DNA of 51,598 nt from contig NZ_JAAIYB010000005.1 of the NCBI RefSeq assembly GCF_010894475.1, positions 1 through 51,598 of the forward strand, in the 5' to 3' direction. The DNA comes from Myxococcus vastator. Its GTDB lineage: Bacteria; Myxococcota; Myxococcia; Myxococcales; Myxococcaceae. The notes under the pieces were generated by a model, which was given only the letters and a program-made list of their open reading frames with translations, searched no databases and was not told the DNA's origin. The position numbers were made by a program, and so were the translations under genes. Shown piece after piece: positions 16,157 to 24,462 of this stretch. Each line of letters begins with the position of its first letter. The first letter of the stretch is position 1.

Positions 16157-16174
16157 CGCGGGTGTTGCCCCGCG
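16157..16174 (+). terminator. short GC hairpin after the unknown gene
   Basis: CGCGGG and CCCGCG form a 6-bp stem around a 6-nt loop, 20 nt after the stop at 16136. No T-run follows. It may separate the unknown gene from the P-type ATPase operon. Confidence 0.3.
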
Positions 16175-16347
16175 GGACCGGTTCTCCCGGCCCTCGAATC
16201 CCCCTAGCTTGAGTGCGCCGATTCCTGGAAGCCCACCTCGGATGCACCCCCACCAGCCGTGTCGCGCCCTCCAGGTCTGGCGCGCGCGGCTGCTTCGCAC
16301 TCATGCCCATGACACGAACCACTCCATTCCACCCGGAAGACACCGCG

Positions 16348-17526
16348 ATGCCCGCGGCCGCGCTGCACCCGCTGCGAGACTTCGCCGAGAAGCTCGGGCG
16401 TGAGCTGCGCTTCGAGGACCTCCGTTCGGGCGCGTGGCACGCCCGCCTGTTGACAGCCTATGTGCGGCATTACGAGGCGCGGCGCGCCGGTACTGCGTCC
16501 ACCGTCCGTGCCTCCGAGACGGAGGCCCTCATCCGGCGCGCCAGCAAGGAAGCGGCGCTGGTGGGGGCGAGCGCCGCGGGTATCTCCACCAGCGCCGCCG
16601 TGTTCACCCTGGACACCGGCTTCGTGGGCGCGCTCGTGGCCGTTCCCGTGGCCGGCGCCGCCATGGGGCTGGACACGATGCTGCGCTCGCTCATCCAGGC
16701 CCGGATGATGTGTGACGTGGCGTCCGCGTTCGGCGTGCGCATCGATCCGGATGACCCGTGGGATGTGCTCCACCTGCACGCCATCATCTCGGGCTCGGAG
16801 GTGTGGGAGGACGAGGACCGCGGCGGTGCGGGGCTCGTGGGCCGGATGTTGACCGAGGACACGGAGGCGGCGGAGCGGAAGTTGGGCAACCGCTTGATAG
16901 GGGAGGGCGTGCTGCGAAACCTCCTTCCCTTCGCCAGCGTCGTCACCTCCTCCGTCACCAGCTGGCGGCGCACCCGCCGGCTCGGACATGCCGCGGTGGC
17001 GTATGCGCGCTACCGCCGCGCGCTGGACGATGCGTTCTCCGCCGTGCGGGCCGTGGACGCGCGGTGCCTGGAGCTGCTCATCGAAGGCGCCTGGTGCCTG
17101 TTCGGAACGAATGGGGTGCTGCGAGCCGAGGAGACGGTCATGCTGGCGCACCTGCTGCGCAACAGCCCTTCCGCGGCGCGCAAGCGGGTGCTGGAGCGCC
17201 TGGGAGAAGATGAGGCGCAGTGGGTTGAGCGCCTCAAGGAGGTGCCCGAGGCCGCGCGGGATGCGTTCCTGCACGCGCTGGAGGTGATGGTCGCGGTGGA
17301 CCTGTCCATGTCGAACGCGGAGTGGTTGCTGCTGCGGCAGGCCGCCGCCGCGCTCAACCGCCCGCTGCGCCGCGAGCGGGTGCAGACCTTGCTGAAGCAG
17401 CTCCGGGTCCATGGCGTCGTGCTCGCGCCGTGGGGCGACCAGGCCGAGTCGCGCGACGAGCGGATGCCGTTGTCCCAGGGTGTCGGGCTGGGCGCCGACA
17501 TCCATGGCGCTCCGGGGGCCCTATGA
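16348..17526 (+). CDS. EcsC-like protein with TerB-like C-terminal region
   Basis: A 392-residue protein. Residues about 60-150 resemble EcsC-family proteins: an Ala/Gly-rich hydrophobic stretch (GASAAGISTSAAVFTLDTG, then VAVPVAGAAMGLDTMLRSL), followed by LIQARMMCDVASAFGVRIDPDDP, where the family has R-x-I-x-x-I-A-x-x-Y-G-x-D-P. Near residues 310-345, VMVAVDLSMSNAEWLLLRQAAAALNRPL has the pattern of tellurite-resistance TerB-like domains (an acidic helix pair with A-x-x-D-x-x-x-S-x-x-E). ATG 16348 has GGAAGA 7 nt upstream; further in-frame starts at 16303 and 16213 lack a site. The stop overlaps the next ATG by 4 nt. It probably serves as a membrane-associated helper of the ATPase operon. Confidence 0.6.
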   Translation: MPAAALHPLRDFAEKLGRELRFEDLRSGAWHARLLTAYVRHYEARRAGTASTVRASETEALIRRASKEAALVGASAAGISTSAAVFTLDTGFVGALVAVPVAGAAMGLDTMLRSLIQARMMCDVASAFGVRIDPDDPWDVLHLHAIISGSEVWEDEDRGGAGLVGRMLTEDTEAAERKLGNRLIGEGVLRNLLPFASVVTSSVTSWRRTRRLGHAAVAYARYRRALDDAFSAVRAVDARCLELLIEGAWCLFGTNGVLRAEETVMLAHLLRNSPSAARKRVLERLGEDEAQWVERLKEVPEAARDAFLHALEVMVAVDLSMSNAEWLLLRQAAAALNRPLRRERVQTLLKQLRVHGVVLAPWGDQAESRDERMPLSQGVGLGADIHGAPGAL

Positions 17527-17795
17527 AGACGACGGTGGCCTTCCTGGCGGGCGTGGCCACCGGCTGGATGGCCCGGAGCACCGTCGACAACTCGCGCGGC
17601 GCGGTCGTCTCCGTGGCGACGGCGGCGTTCGACCTGGTGGGGTGGACGCGGCGGGTCATCGCCACCGAGCGCGAGTTCCTCTCCGACCTGCTGGCGGAGG
17701 CGCGCTCGCGAGCGAACCTCCATCAGGCCCACGGCCGGCGCGCGGCGGACGGTGGGGCGCGGCCCGTCGCGGAAAGCCGGGAGGGGCACGCATGA
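17523..17795 (+). CDS. small single-span membrane protein (DUF6110-like)
   Basis: A 90-residue protein. The N-terminus MKTTVAFLAGVATGWMARS is one short membrane segment with a G-x-x-x-G-like face. An amphipathic, Arg-rich helix follows (WTRRVIATEREFLSDLLAEARSR), and the tail is polar. This layout, and the position between HMA_2-like and P1B-ATPase genes, resembles the small membrane proteins (DUF6110/DUF5132-like) encoded in similar operons. The similarity is by layout only and is not verified. Both ends overlap their neighbours by 4 nt (ATGA), so it is translationally coupled. Confidence 0.65.
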   Translation: MKTTVAFLAGVATGWMARSTVDNSRGAVVSVATAAFDLVGWTRRVIATEREFLSDLLAEARSRANLHQAHGRRAADGGARPVAESREGHA

Positions 17796-18376
17796 GGCTC
17801 GACCCGGACTCGGGCGCCATTGAAGGGGAGTGGTTGCTGCTCGTGCACCACTCCCCGGGCCGGCTTCGTGTGCGCGCGCGTTGCTTCCAGGCGGACTCGG
17901 ACCTCGCGGACCGCGTGCGCGGTGAGCTGGGGGAGACGCAGGGGGTGTTCGGCACCGTCCATTCCCCACTCACGGGCAGCCTGCTCATCGAATACAGCCC
18001 GGAAGCGGCCGACGTGGAGTCGCTGCTGGCGGCCATCGTCGACACGGCGGGCCTGGACGGCATCGTCGACGCCAAGTTCATGGCGAAGTCGCGCAAGGCC
18101 CCCGCCGAGCACGTGGTGAGCGGCGCCCGGTGGCTGGACGGACTGGCCCGTGAGGTGACGGGGGCGAGCCTCTACGAGCTGATCCCCGTGGTGCTGACGG
18201 CCACGGGCATCTACTCGCTGGTGGCGAACCCGTCTCAGAAGGGCTGGCTGCCGCGCTGGGACAACGCGCTGTACTGGGCCTACAGCGTGTTCCGTGACGG
18301 CGTGCGAGAGCAGGAACTGGAAGACGCCGCGCGCGTCAGCGGGACGGTGGCCTTCCGGCCCCGGCCCCACGCGTGA
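17792..18376 (+). CDS. HMA_2-like domain membrane protein
   Basis: A 194-residue protein. The N-terminal 85 residues have the beta-alpha-beta-beta-alpha-beta pattern of HMA_2 domains. They carry the Arg-rich loop HSPGRLRVRARCF (20-32), where classical HMA domains have MxCxxC. The metal-binding Cys pair is absent. A hydrophobic segment, LYELIPVVLTATGIYSLV (about 126-143), is probably a membrane span. The start overlaps the small membrane gene by 4 nt, and the ATPase gene follows after 37 nt. The same PGRxRxR loop occurs twice at the N-terminus of the adjacent ATPase, which argues that they work together, perhaps by binding an anionic surface or a metal oxo-anion. Confidence 0.65.
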   Translation: MRLDPDSGAIEGEWLLLVHHSPGRLRVRARCFQADSDLADRVRGELGETQGVFGTVHSPLTGSLLIEYSPEAADVESLLAAIVDTAGLDGIVDAKFMAKSRKAPAEHVVSGARWLDGLAREVTGASLYELIPVVLTATGIYSLVANPSQKGWLPRWDNALYWAYSVFRDGVREQELEDAARVSGTVAFRPRPHA

Positions 18377-18413
18377 GGCCGCGGTTGCACTGCGTTCAGG
18401 CCGGGGGGCGTTC

Positions 18414-20840
18414 ATGCGGACGGAGGTGGAGTTCCTGAGTGGCATGGCGCGCGGCTTCAAGGGGCGCGCGCACGAGGCCCTGGATGGGCATCAGCGGCCC
18501 GTGTCCGTCCACGTCACGGACGTGGCTCCGGGCCGGCTCCTCATCCGGGGCGCGGCGGAGGACTCCAAGACGCTGCGCCAGGTGCTCGGCTGGTTGGAGT
18601 CCCGCCCCGAAGTCCAGGTGGCCACGTGTCAGCGCAGCACGGGCCTGGTCAAGGTGCACTACCAGGAGGCGTCGCGCCTTCCGGGCGCGTTCGCGCTGCG
18701 GGTGCGGGATTTCGTCTTCACGTTGCACCAGCTCCCGCTCAAGCCGTTCCAGGTGGAGGTGCAACACGCGCTGCCCGGACGCGTGCGGCTGCGCGTCCGC
18801 GGGCTGGAGGACGACGACATCCTCAAGCTGGCGGCCTGGGCCGCGACGCTGCCGGGTGTGCACAAGGCGAGCGCCTCGCCGGCCATCCATTCGCTGGTGG
18901 TGAGCTTCGACCCGGAGGTGCTCAACGCCAGCCAGTTGATGACGGCCCTGCGCACGAGCGAGCCGTCCACCTGGCCCGCCGCGCCCGAGCCGCCCCGGCG
19001 GGAGTGGGCCGCCACCGCCTTCAATTCGGCGGTGCTCGCCGCGTGCGTCGTGAACGCGGCGCCCATGCCCATGCTGACCGCGGGCGTCGCGTTGACGAGC
19101 CTGCCGCTGGCCCAGCGCGCCTTCCAGTCCGTCGCGGAGCGGCGCATCACCGTGGACCTGCTCGACCTGGTGGCGGTGGGGGTGTCCCTGGCCACGGGGC
19201 AGGTGCGGACGGCGGCGCTCATCACCTCCCTGCTGGGCATTGGTGACTTGCTGATTGAGCGCAGCGCGGACCGCGCCCGGTCCGCCATCTCCCGGTTGAT
19301 GCGGTTGGAGGTGCTGTACGCGTGGCGACTGAGGGTGGACGGAGAGGTGGAGCAGGTCCGGGCGGACCGGCTCAAGGAGGGCGACCTCATCATCGTGCAC
19401 ACGGGGGAGAGCGTGCCCGCCGACGGGACGGTGCTGTCCGGTACCGCGTGGGTGGATGAGAAGGCGCTCACGGGCGAGTCGGAGCCCCGCGTGCGCGAGG
19501 CGGGAGACCGCGTGCTGGCCGCGTCCGTGGTGGGCGAGGGCAGCCTCCGGGTGCGGGTGGTGCGCGCGGGCGTGGAGACCACGGCGGCCAAGATTCTCCA
19601 CATCCTGGAAGGGGCGGGCGCCAAGCCCATGACGCTGCAGGCGAAGGTGGACTCGGTGGCGAACGGCGTCGTGCTGCCGACCTTCGGGCTCGCCGCGGCG
19701 ACAGGGCTGTGGACGCGCGAGGCGTCCCGGCCCATCAGCATCCTCATCACGGATTTCGGGACGGGGGTCCGCATCGTCGTGCCCGCGAGCGCGCTGGTGG
19801 CGATGACGCTCGCGGCGCGCCAGGGCATCCTCATCAAGGGGGCCCAGTACCTGGAGCGGCTGGCCCAGGCGGACACCATCGTCTTCGACAAGACGGGCAC
19901 GCTGACGTTGGGTGTCCCGGAGGTGGTGGACGTCATCCCCGCGCGGGGCTGGGATGCGCGCCAGGTGTTGTCGCTGAGCGCCGCGGCCGAGCTGCGTCAG
20001 TCCCACCCCGTGGCGGAGGCGGTGCGCCGGCATGCCCAGGCGCAGGGCGTGGAGGTGCCGCGGCCCGAGGCGGGTCTGGAGGAGGTCGTCCTGGGACGAG
20101 GCGTCTGCGCCCAGGTGAACGGGCGCCGCGTCTGTGTGGGCAGCGCGCGTTGGATGCAGCAGCAAGGCGTGGACGTGACGGGCGCGGCGCTGGCCCGGTC
20201 CGTGCCGCGCGAGGTCTCCACCCTGTGGGTCACCGTGGATGGGGCGCTGGCCGGGTGCATCCGCTACGTGGAGACGCTGCGGCCGGAGAGCGCGGGCGTG
20301 GTCCATGCCCTGAAGGAGAATGGGCGCCGGCGCATCGTGCTGCTGTCCGGGGACGCACCGGCCCGGGTGGCGGAGGTCGGGAGCCGGCTGGGCGTGGACG
20401 AGGCCATCGCGGAGCTGCTCCCCGAGGACAAGGCCACGCATGTGCGCGCGCTCCGGCGCCAGGGACGCATCGTGGCCATGGTGGGGGATGGCATCAATGA
20501 CGCCCCGGCGCTCGCGCTCGCTGACGTCGGCATCTCCCTGCGGGGCGCGACGGACGTGGCGTTGGAGACGGCGGACGTGGTGCTGCTGCGTGGCAGCCTT
20601 GAGGACCTGCTGCTGGCGTTCGACGCGGGCCGCGACACCCTGGCCCGCGTGCACCGGGGGCTCGGGCTGGTGCTGGTGCCCAACGCCGTGGCCATGGTGC
20701 TCGCGGCGCTGGGGTGGCTGCCGCCTGTCGCCGCCGCCGTGGTCAACAACGGCTCCACGGTGGTGGCGGGCTTCGCCGCGCTGGCGCCGCTGTTCCGCCA
20801 GGCGCGCGCCGCCCAGCGCGAGGACGCCAACACCCACTGA
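18414..20840 (+). CDS. P1B-type heavy-metal ATPase lacking the CPC motif
   Basis: An 808-residue P-type ATPase. LTGES (about 351-355) is the actuator loop, DKTGTLT starts at Asp492 (phosphorylation), SHP (about 531) is the P1B marker, and GDGINDAP (about 691) is the hinge. The N-terminus holds two HMA_2-like repeats with PGRLLIR and PGRVRLRVRG loops and no CxxC. In transmembrane helix 6 the CPC/SPC metal site is replaced by VVPAS, and the last helices carry NNGS. These traits fit the P1B-6-like group rather than Cu+ or Zn2+ pumps. The group includes the ferrosome ATPase FezB. The ion is probably iron, by analogy. ATG 18414 has a G-rich upstream stretch. The gene ends 3 nt from the convergent lipoprotein gene. 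Confidence 0.8.
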   Translation: MRTEVEFLSGMARGFKGRAHEALDGHQRPVSVHVTDVAPGRLLIRGAAEDSKTLRQVLGWLESRPEVQVATCQRSTGLVKVHYQEASRLPGAFALRVRDFVFTLHQLPLKPFQVEVQHALPGRVRLRVRGLEDDDILKLAAWAATLPGVHKASASPAIHSLVVSFDPEVLNASQLMTALRTSEPSTWPAAPEPPRREWAATAFNSAVLAACVVNAAPMPMLTAGVALTSLPLAQRAFQSVAERRITVDLLDLVAVGVSLATGQVRTAALITSLLGIGDLLIERSADRARSAISRLMRLEVLYAWRLRVDGEVEQVRADRLKEGDLIIVHTGESVPADGTVLSGTAWVDEKALTGESEPRVREAGDRVLAASVVGEGSLRVRVVRAGVETTAAKILHILEGAGAKPMTLQAKVDSVANGVVLPTFGLAAATGLWTREASRPISILITDFGTGVRIVVPASALVAMTLAARQGILIKGAQYLERLAQADTIVFDKTGTLTLGVPEVVDVIPARGWDARQVLSLSAAAELRQSHPVAEAVRRHAQAQGVEVPRPEAGLEEVVLGRGVCAQVNGRRVCVGSARWMQQQGVDVTGAALARSVPREVSTLWVTVDGALAGCIRYVETLRPESAGVVHALKENGRRRIVLLSGDAPARVAEVGSRLGVDEAIAELLPEDKATHVRALRRQGRIVAMVGDGINDAPALALADVGISLRGATDVALETADVVLLRGSLEDLLLAFDAGRDTLARVHRGLGLVLVPNAVAMVLAALGWLPPVAAAVVNNGSTVVAGFAALAPLFRQARAAQREDANTH

Positions 20841-20843
20841 GCC

Positions 20844-21359
20844 TCAGGGCATCTGGGGCACGGCCGCCTGGGGCCTGGGCTTCACGTCCGTGTTCTGGCC
20901 GGCCAGGATTTGCCACTGCCCGTTCACGTGCTTCATCACGTAGCGCATCTGCGTGCGCAGCACGCCGGGCTCGGTGTCCTGGACGCCCGGGGGCAGGCCG
21001 GGGTGGCCCGTCACCGCGTGCGTGGTGTCGACAATGGCCAGGTCCTCCTGGATGAACTGGACCTTGCGCACCGTGACCTGGCTCTGGCTGCCCTTGAAGA
21101 TGCTTGCGAAGATGCCCGCGTGGCGCTGCTGGATTTCATCGCGGCCCTCGAAGACGGTGCCTACGATGTTGATGAAGGAGGCGTCCGGGGCGAAGTCCTT
21201 GGACCAGGCCACCGCGTCCTGGCGGTTCCAGGCCTCCGTCTGGTCACTCACGAGTTGGAGGAGGTCCGCCTCCGCTGGCGACGTGCCGGTGGTCGCGCAC
21301 GCGGACGCCAGCAGGAGGAGGGTGGCCAGCGAGGGCAGGGAAAGGGCACGGCGCATCAT
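20844..21359 (-). CDS. SgcJ/EcaC-type NTF2-fold lipoprotein
   Basis: A 171-residue protein with a lipoprotein signal (lipobox ASAC, Cys21) and then an NTF2-like domain: a helix with SDQTEAWNRQDAVAWSKDFAPDASFINIVGTVFEGRDEI, and strands ending in MRYVMKHVNGQWQILAGQNT. This order is typical of the SgcJ/EcaC/DUF4440 family, whose members bind small molecules and rarely have a proven reaction. Its location would be the periplasm or outer membrane. It converges on the ATPase gene with only 3 nt between stops. It is probably a single-gene unit, since the Hsp20 gene ahead of it is 82 nt away on the same strand. Confidence 0.75.
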   Translation of the reverse strand: MMRRALSLPSLATLLLLASACATTGTSPAEADLLQLVSDQTEAWNRQDAVAWSKDFAPDASFINIVGTVFEGRDEIQQRHAGIFASIFKGSQSQVTVRKVQFIQEDLAIVDTTHAVTGHPGLPPGVQDTEPGVLRTQMRYVMKHVNGQWQILAGQNTDVKPRPQAAVPQMP

Positions 21360-21441
21360 TCGGTAGCCTTCTTTCGGAAAAAGCCGGGAGTCGTGCCCAA
21401 TCCCATATCACAGCCGGCTTCTTTCGAAGGCTCGACGCGGC

Positions 21442-21927
21442 TCAGGCCTTCGCCTTCTCACTGCGTTCGCCGCCGACCTTGATGCGCTTGGGCTGCTCTT
21501 CGGACTTCTTGGGGATGCGCACGTTGAGGACGCCGCTCTTGAAGTCCGCCTGAACGTCATCCGCATTCACGCCGCGGGGGAGCGTGAAGGTGCGGCTGAA
21601 CGAGCCATAGTTGCGCTCGTAGGCGTAGTAGCGGTCACCCTCCTCGCGGCGCTCCTCTTCCCGCTTGCCGCTGATGGTCAGCCGGTTCTCCGCGAGGGTG
21701 ATTTCCAGGTCCTTCTCCTCCACGCCCGGGACATCGGCCTTGAAGATGAAGGCGTCCTGGGTCTCCTTCACCTCGAAGTCGGGGACGAAGCCTCCCTCCC
21801 GTGCGCCTTGGGGAACGAGCATCCGGCCGAGGTCGAATCCCAACAGCTCCTGCATGCGCTCGAAGGGGTCCCAGCCGCGTGGGGCTCCGAGCACGCCTCC
21901 GCCTCTACGGGCAGGTAGGTCCGCCAT
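21442..21927 (-). CDS. small heat-shock protein, Hsp20/alpha-crystallin family
   Basis: A 161-residue Hsp20 chaperone. The N-terminal arm has WDPFERMQELLGFD. The alpha-crystallin domain runs from PDFEVKETQDAFIFKADVPG (about 50-69) through DLEITLAENRLTISGKRE to RTFTLPRGVNADDVQADFKSGVLNVRIPK. It includes the family's GVLNVRIPK strand. It ends with a Lys-rich tail. The family holds unfolding proteins in oligomers in the cytoplasm. ATG 21927 has GGAG 8 nt upstream; the in-frame extension to 22041 is not domain-like. A CTTGAA box (21978-21973, minus strand) lies 46 nt upstream and could be a heat-shock -35, but no matching -10 is clear. Confidence 0.92.
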   Translation of the reverse strand: MADLPARRGGGVLGAPRGWDPFERMQELLGFDLGRMLVPQGAREGGFVPDFEVKETQDAFIFKADVPGVEEKDLEITLAENRLTISGKREEERREEGDRYYAYERNYGSFSRTFTLPRGVNADDVQADFKSGVLNVRIPKKSEEQPKRIKVGGERSEKAKA

Positions 21928-22071
21928 GATTCCGTCTCCTTTTTCGCCGCGCCCCGGTCGTCGAGGCGGGGGTTCAAGCTTCACGGTAGGGAGACGGCGG
22001 CGGAAGGGGAGGCACCGGGAAGCCTGCCGGTGCCTCGTCACGCGCCTGGGGTGGGCGGCTGGCGCCCTGCC

Positions 22072-23328
22072 TCAGGTCCCTTCGGCGTAGAGGCGGCGGT
22101 GGTCGCGAAGCTCCGTCAGCCGGAAGGCACCGGGCGCCGGGGCCACGGCCTCGGGCGCGTCCGCCGGCAGCTTCATCAGGCGCTCGTACTCCTCGATGGA
22201 GACGCGCTCGCGCCGGGCCAGCACCTCCTCCAGGTCCGCCTTCGCCATCCGCTCAGCGGCCTTCTCGCCCACCGTGCCGGAATAGAATTCGGCCGCGCAG
22301 CCGCTGCCGTAGGACAGCAGGCCCATCCGCTGTCCCGCCAGCGCGCCGGCCTCGCGGTGCAGCAGCCCCGCCAGCGCCAGGTAGAGGGACGCGGTGTACA
22401 CGTTGCCGATGCGCGAGTTGAGCCCCAGGGACGTCGCCACCTGGGCGTCATAGCTGGCGGCCGACTTCGCCTGCGCCTCCCGCGACTCCGGCGTCGAAGC
22501 CGCCGCGCCCGCCGCATCCTCCAGGTCGCACAGGCGCAGCTGGGTGTGCGCCTTCCGGGCCATCTTGCAGAACGGCACGTGGTAGGCGATGCGCGCCAGC
22601 TGCTCGCCGGGCAGCGTGTCCGACCAGCGGACCAGTCCCGCCGCCAGGGCCTTCTCGCGCCAGCCCCGGTAGGCGCCGGACAGGGCCTCCAGGTAGCAGG
22701 TGATGGAGTAGTGCCCGTCCACCAGCGCCTCCCGCCGGCCCACGGGCCGCCAGAAGTCATACACGTCCATGGTGCACACGCCGTTGAGGCCCACGTCCAT
22801 GGCGAGCAGGTCCGGCTGCTCGGAGACCAGCAGCGCCACCGCGCCGCCGCCCTGGGTGGGCTCGCCCGCGGTGTTCAGCCCGTAGCGCGCGATGTCCGAG
22901 CACACCACCACGGCCACCTTGCCCGCGCCCGCGCCGGAGGCAATCCACTCCACCGCCGCCATCAACCCGGCGGTGCCGCCGTAACACGCGTGCTGCGTGT
23001 CATAGGTCCGCATGGCGCGCGGCAGCTTCAGCAGGCCCTGCACGTGCGAGGCGACGGGCTTCGAGTGGTCGATGCCCGTCTCCGTACCCACCACCAGCAT
23101 GCCGATGCGAGAGGGGTCCACGTCCTGCTGACGGAGGAGGCGGGCCGCCGCGGTGGCCGCCAGGGCCACGGTGTCCTCGCCAGGGTCCGTGACGGCCATC
23201 TCCCGGGCGCCCAGGCCCGCCGTGTACTTGGCCGGGTCCACGCCCCGGGCCCGGGCCAGGTCTTCGATGTCCACGTACCGGGACGGCACCGCGACCGCCA
23301 ACGCTTCGATTCCCACGCGCTTCTTCAT
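22072..23328 (-). CDS. mvaS: hydroxymethylglutaryl-CoA synthase (isovaleryl-CoA pathway)
   Basis: A 418-residue HMG-CoA synthase of the thiolase fold. GTETGIDHSKP carries the catalytic Glu (E83), DTQHACYGGTAG carries the acetyl-accepting Cys115, and HVPFCKMARKAH (about 248-259) carries the His. It condenses acetyl-CoA with acetoacetyl-CoA. It is the last gene of the aib operon, as reported for Myxococcus xanthus, where mvaS makes HMG-CoA for both mevalonate and the alternative route to isovaleryl-CoA. It starts 49 nt after the aibC stop. Full length compares well with bacterial MvaS, with a slightly longer C-terminus. Confidence 0.92.
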   Translation of the reverse strand: MKKRVGIEALAVAVPSRYVDIEDLARARGVDPAKYTAGLGAREMAVTDPGEDTVALAATAAARLLRQQDVDPSRIGMLVVGTETGIDHSKPVASHVQGLLKLPRAMRTYDTQHACYGGTAGLMAAVEWIASGAGAGKVAVVVCSDIARYGLNTAGEPTQGGGAVALLVSEQPDLLAMDVGLNGVCTMDVYDFWRPVGRREALVDGHYSITCYLEALSGAYRGWREKALAAGLVRWSDTLPGEQLARIAYHVPFCKMARKAHTQLRLCDLEDAAGAAASTPESREAQAKSAASYDAQVATSLGLNSRIGNVYTASLYLALAGLLHREAGALAGQRMGLLSYGSGCAAEFYSGTVGEKAAERMAKADLEEVLARRERVSIEEYERLMKLPADAPEAVAPAPGAFRLTELRDHRRLYAEGT

Positions 23329-23377
23329 TCGACTCCTCGATTCCTGGTCGTGCTCTGGATTCCAGCCGCCGCTTCGC

Positions 23378-24415
23378 TCACGCCTCGGGGGGCACCAGCA
23401 CCAGCCGGCCCGCCACCTCGCGGTTCTCCAGTCGGAAGTGGGCCTTCGCGGCCTCTTCCAGGGGCACCGCGTCCGTCACGAACTGCCGCACGCCGCCGGT
23501 GGCCGTCAGGCGCAGGGCTTCGTCCAGCTCCGCCTGCGTGGTGGCGTAGGCCCCCAGTATCTCCAGCTCCTTGACGATGACGAGCCCCGGGTTGAGCTGC
23601 ACCATCCCCGACTCCAGGTTGCCCACCACCACCACGCGGCCTCCGGGCGCCATGGACTTCAGCGTCTGGTCGAACGTGGCGCTGCCGACGATTTCGACGG
23701 CCACGTCCACGCCCGCGCCCTGGGTGCGCTTGCGGACGTCCGAGCCGAAGTCCAGCCCACGCGACACGATGACCTCGTCCGCGCCCGCCTCCTTCAGCGC
23801 CTGCACCTTCGCCTCGCTGGACGTCACCGCGATGACGCGCGCGCCGTCCAGCCGCGCGAGCTGTACGGCGGACAGACCCACGCCGCCGCTGGCGCCGGTG
23901 ATGAGCACCGTCTCGCCCGCGCGCACCTTGCCGCGCGTGCGCACCGTGTGGACGGCCGTGCCCGTGGTGCAGCACACCGTGGCCGCCTCGTTCCAGGGCA
24001 GCGACGCGGGCACCCGGCCCAGGCCGCCGACGGGGGCCACCATGAACTGGGCGTAGCCACCGGCCAGCTCCTCGCCGAAGAAGCGGTTGTCCGTCTTGCA
24101 GAGGCTGTTGCGACCGCCGCGGCACAGGGCACAGTCGCCACAGGACATGCGCTGGAGCGTCGCGGCGCGGTCTCCCGTCTTCCAGCCCGGCGTGTCCGGG
24201 CCGACTTCAATGACTTCACCGGCGGCCTCGTGGCCGAGGATCGCGGGCACGCTGGTGCGGGGCAGGTTGCCGCGGCGGTTGATGACGTCGTGGTAGCAGA
24301 CGCCACAGGCATGCACGCGCAGGAGGACCTCGCCACGCCCGGGGCGAGGCATGGGGACGCTCTCCATCCGCAGGTTGCCCGCTTCACCAAAGCTGCGCAG
24401 TACGACGGCTTTCAT
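23378..24415 (-). CDS. aibC: zinc-type MDR reductase, dimethylacrylyl-CoA reductase AibC
   Basis: A 345-residue medium-chain dehydrogenase/reductase. HACGVCYHD (C37/C40) and GHEAAGE (H62, E63) form the catalytic zinc site. C92, C95, C98 and C106 form the structural zinc site. GASGGVGLSAVQLA (about 173-186) is the NAD(P)H-binding turn. In M. xanthus AibC reduces 3,3-dimethylacrylyl-CoA to isovaleryl-CoA. The assignment here rests on family plus exact operon order (aibR-A-B-C-mvaS). ATG 24415 has GGAGGA with 7 nt spacing. The 47-nt gap to aibB contains this site. Confidence 0.9.
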   Translation of the reverse strand: MKAVVLRSFGEAGNLRMESVPMPRPGRGEVLLRVHACGVCYHDVINRRGNLPRTSVPAILGHEAAGEVIEVGPDTPGWKTGDRAATLQRMSCGDCALCRGGRNSLCKTDNRFFGEELAGGYAQFMVAPVGGLGRVPASLPWNEAATVCCTTGTAVHTVRTRGKVRAGETVLITGASGGVGLSAVQLARLDGARVIAVTSSEAKVQALKEAGADEVIVSRGLDFGSDVRKRTQGAGVDVAVEIVGSATFDQTLKSMAPGGRVVVVGNLESGMVQLNPGLVIVKELEILGAYATTQAELDEALRLTATGGVRQFVTDAVPLEEAAKAHFRLENREVAGRLVLVPPEA

Positions 24416-24462
24416 CTGGGTTCCTCCGTGCATCTGGATTCGTGAAAGGGGAAGGGCCCGGC

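Noticed and set aside
18396-20837. An 813-codon minus-strand frame across the P-type ATPase gene
   Set aside because: The His/Arg/Gln-rich product shows no family pattern, and the plus strand carries all P-type ATPase motifs.
21973-21978. CTTGAA as a heat-shock sigma promoter for the Hsp20 gene
   Set aside because: The -35-like box is there, but no CCCCAT-like -10 follows at 13-17 nt. Noted in the gene entry only.
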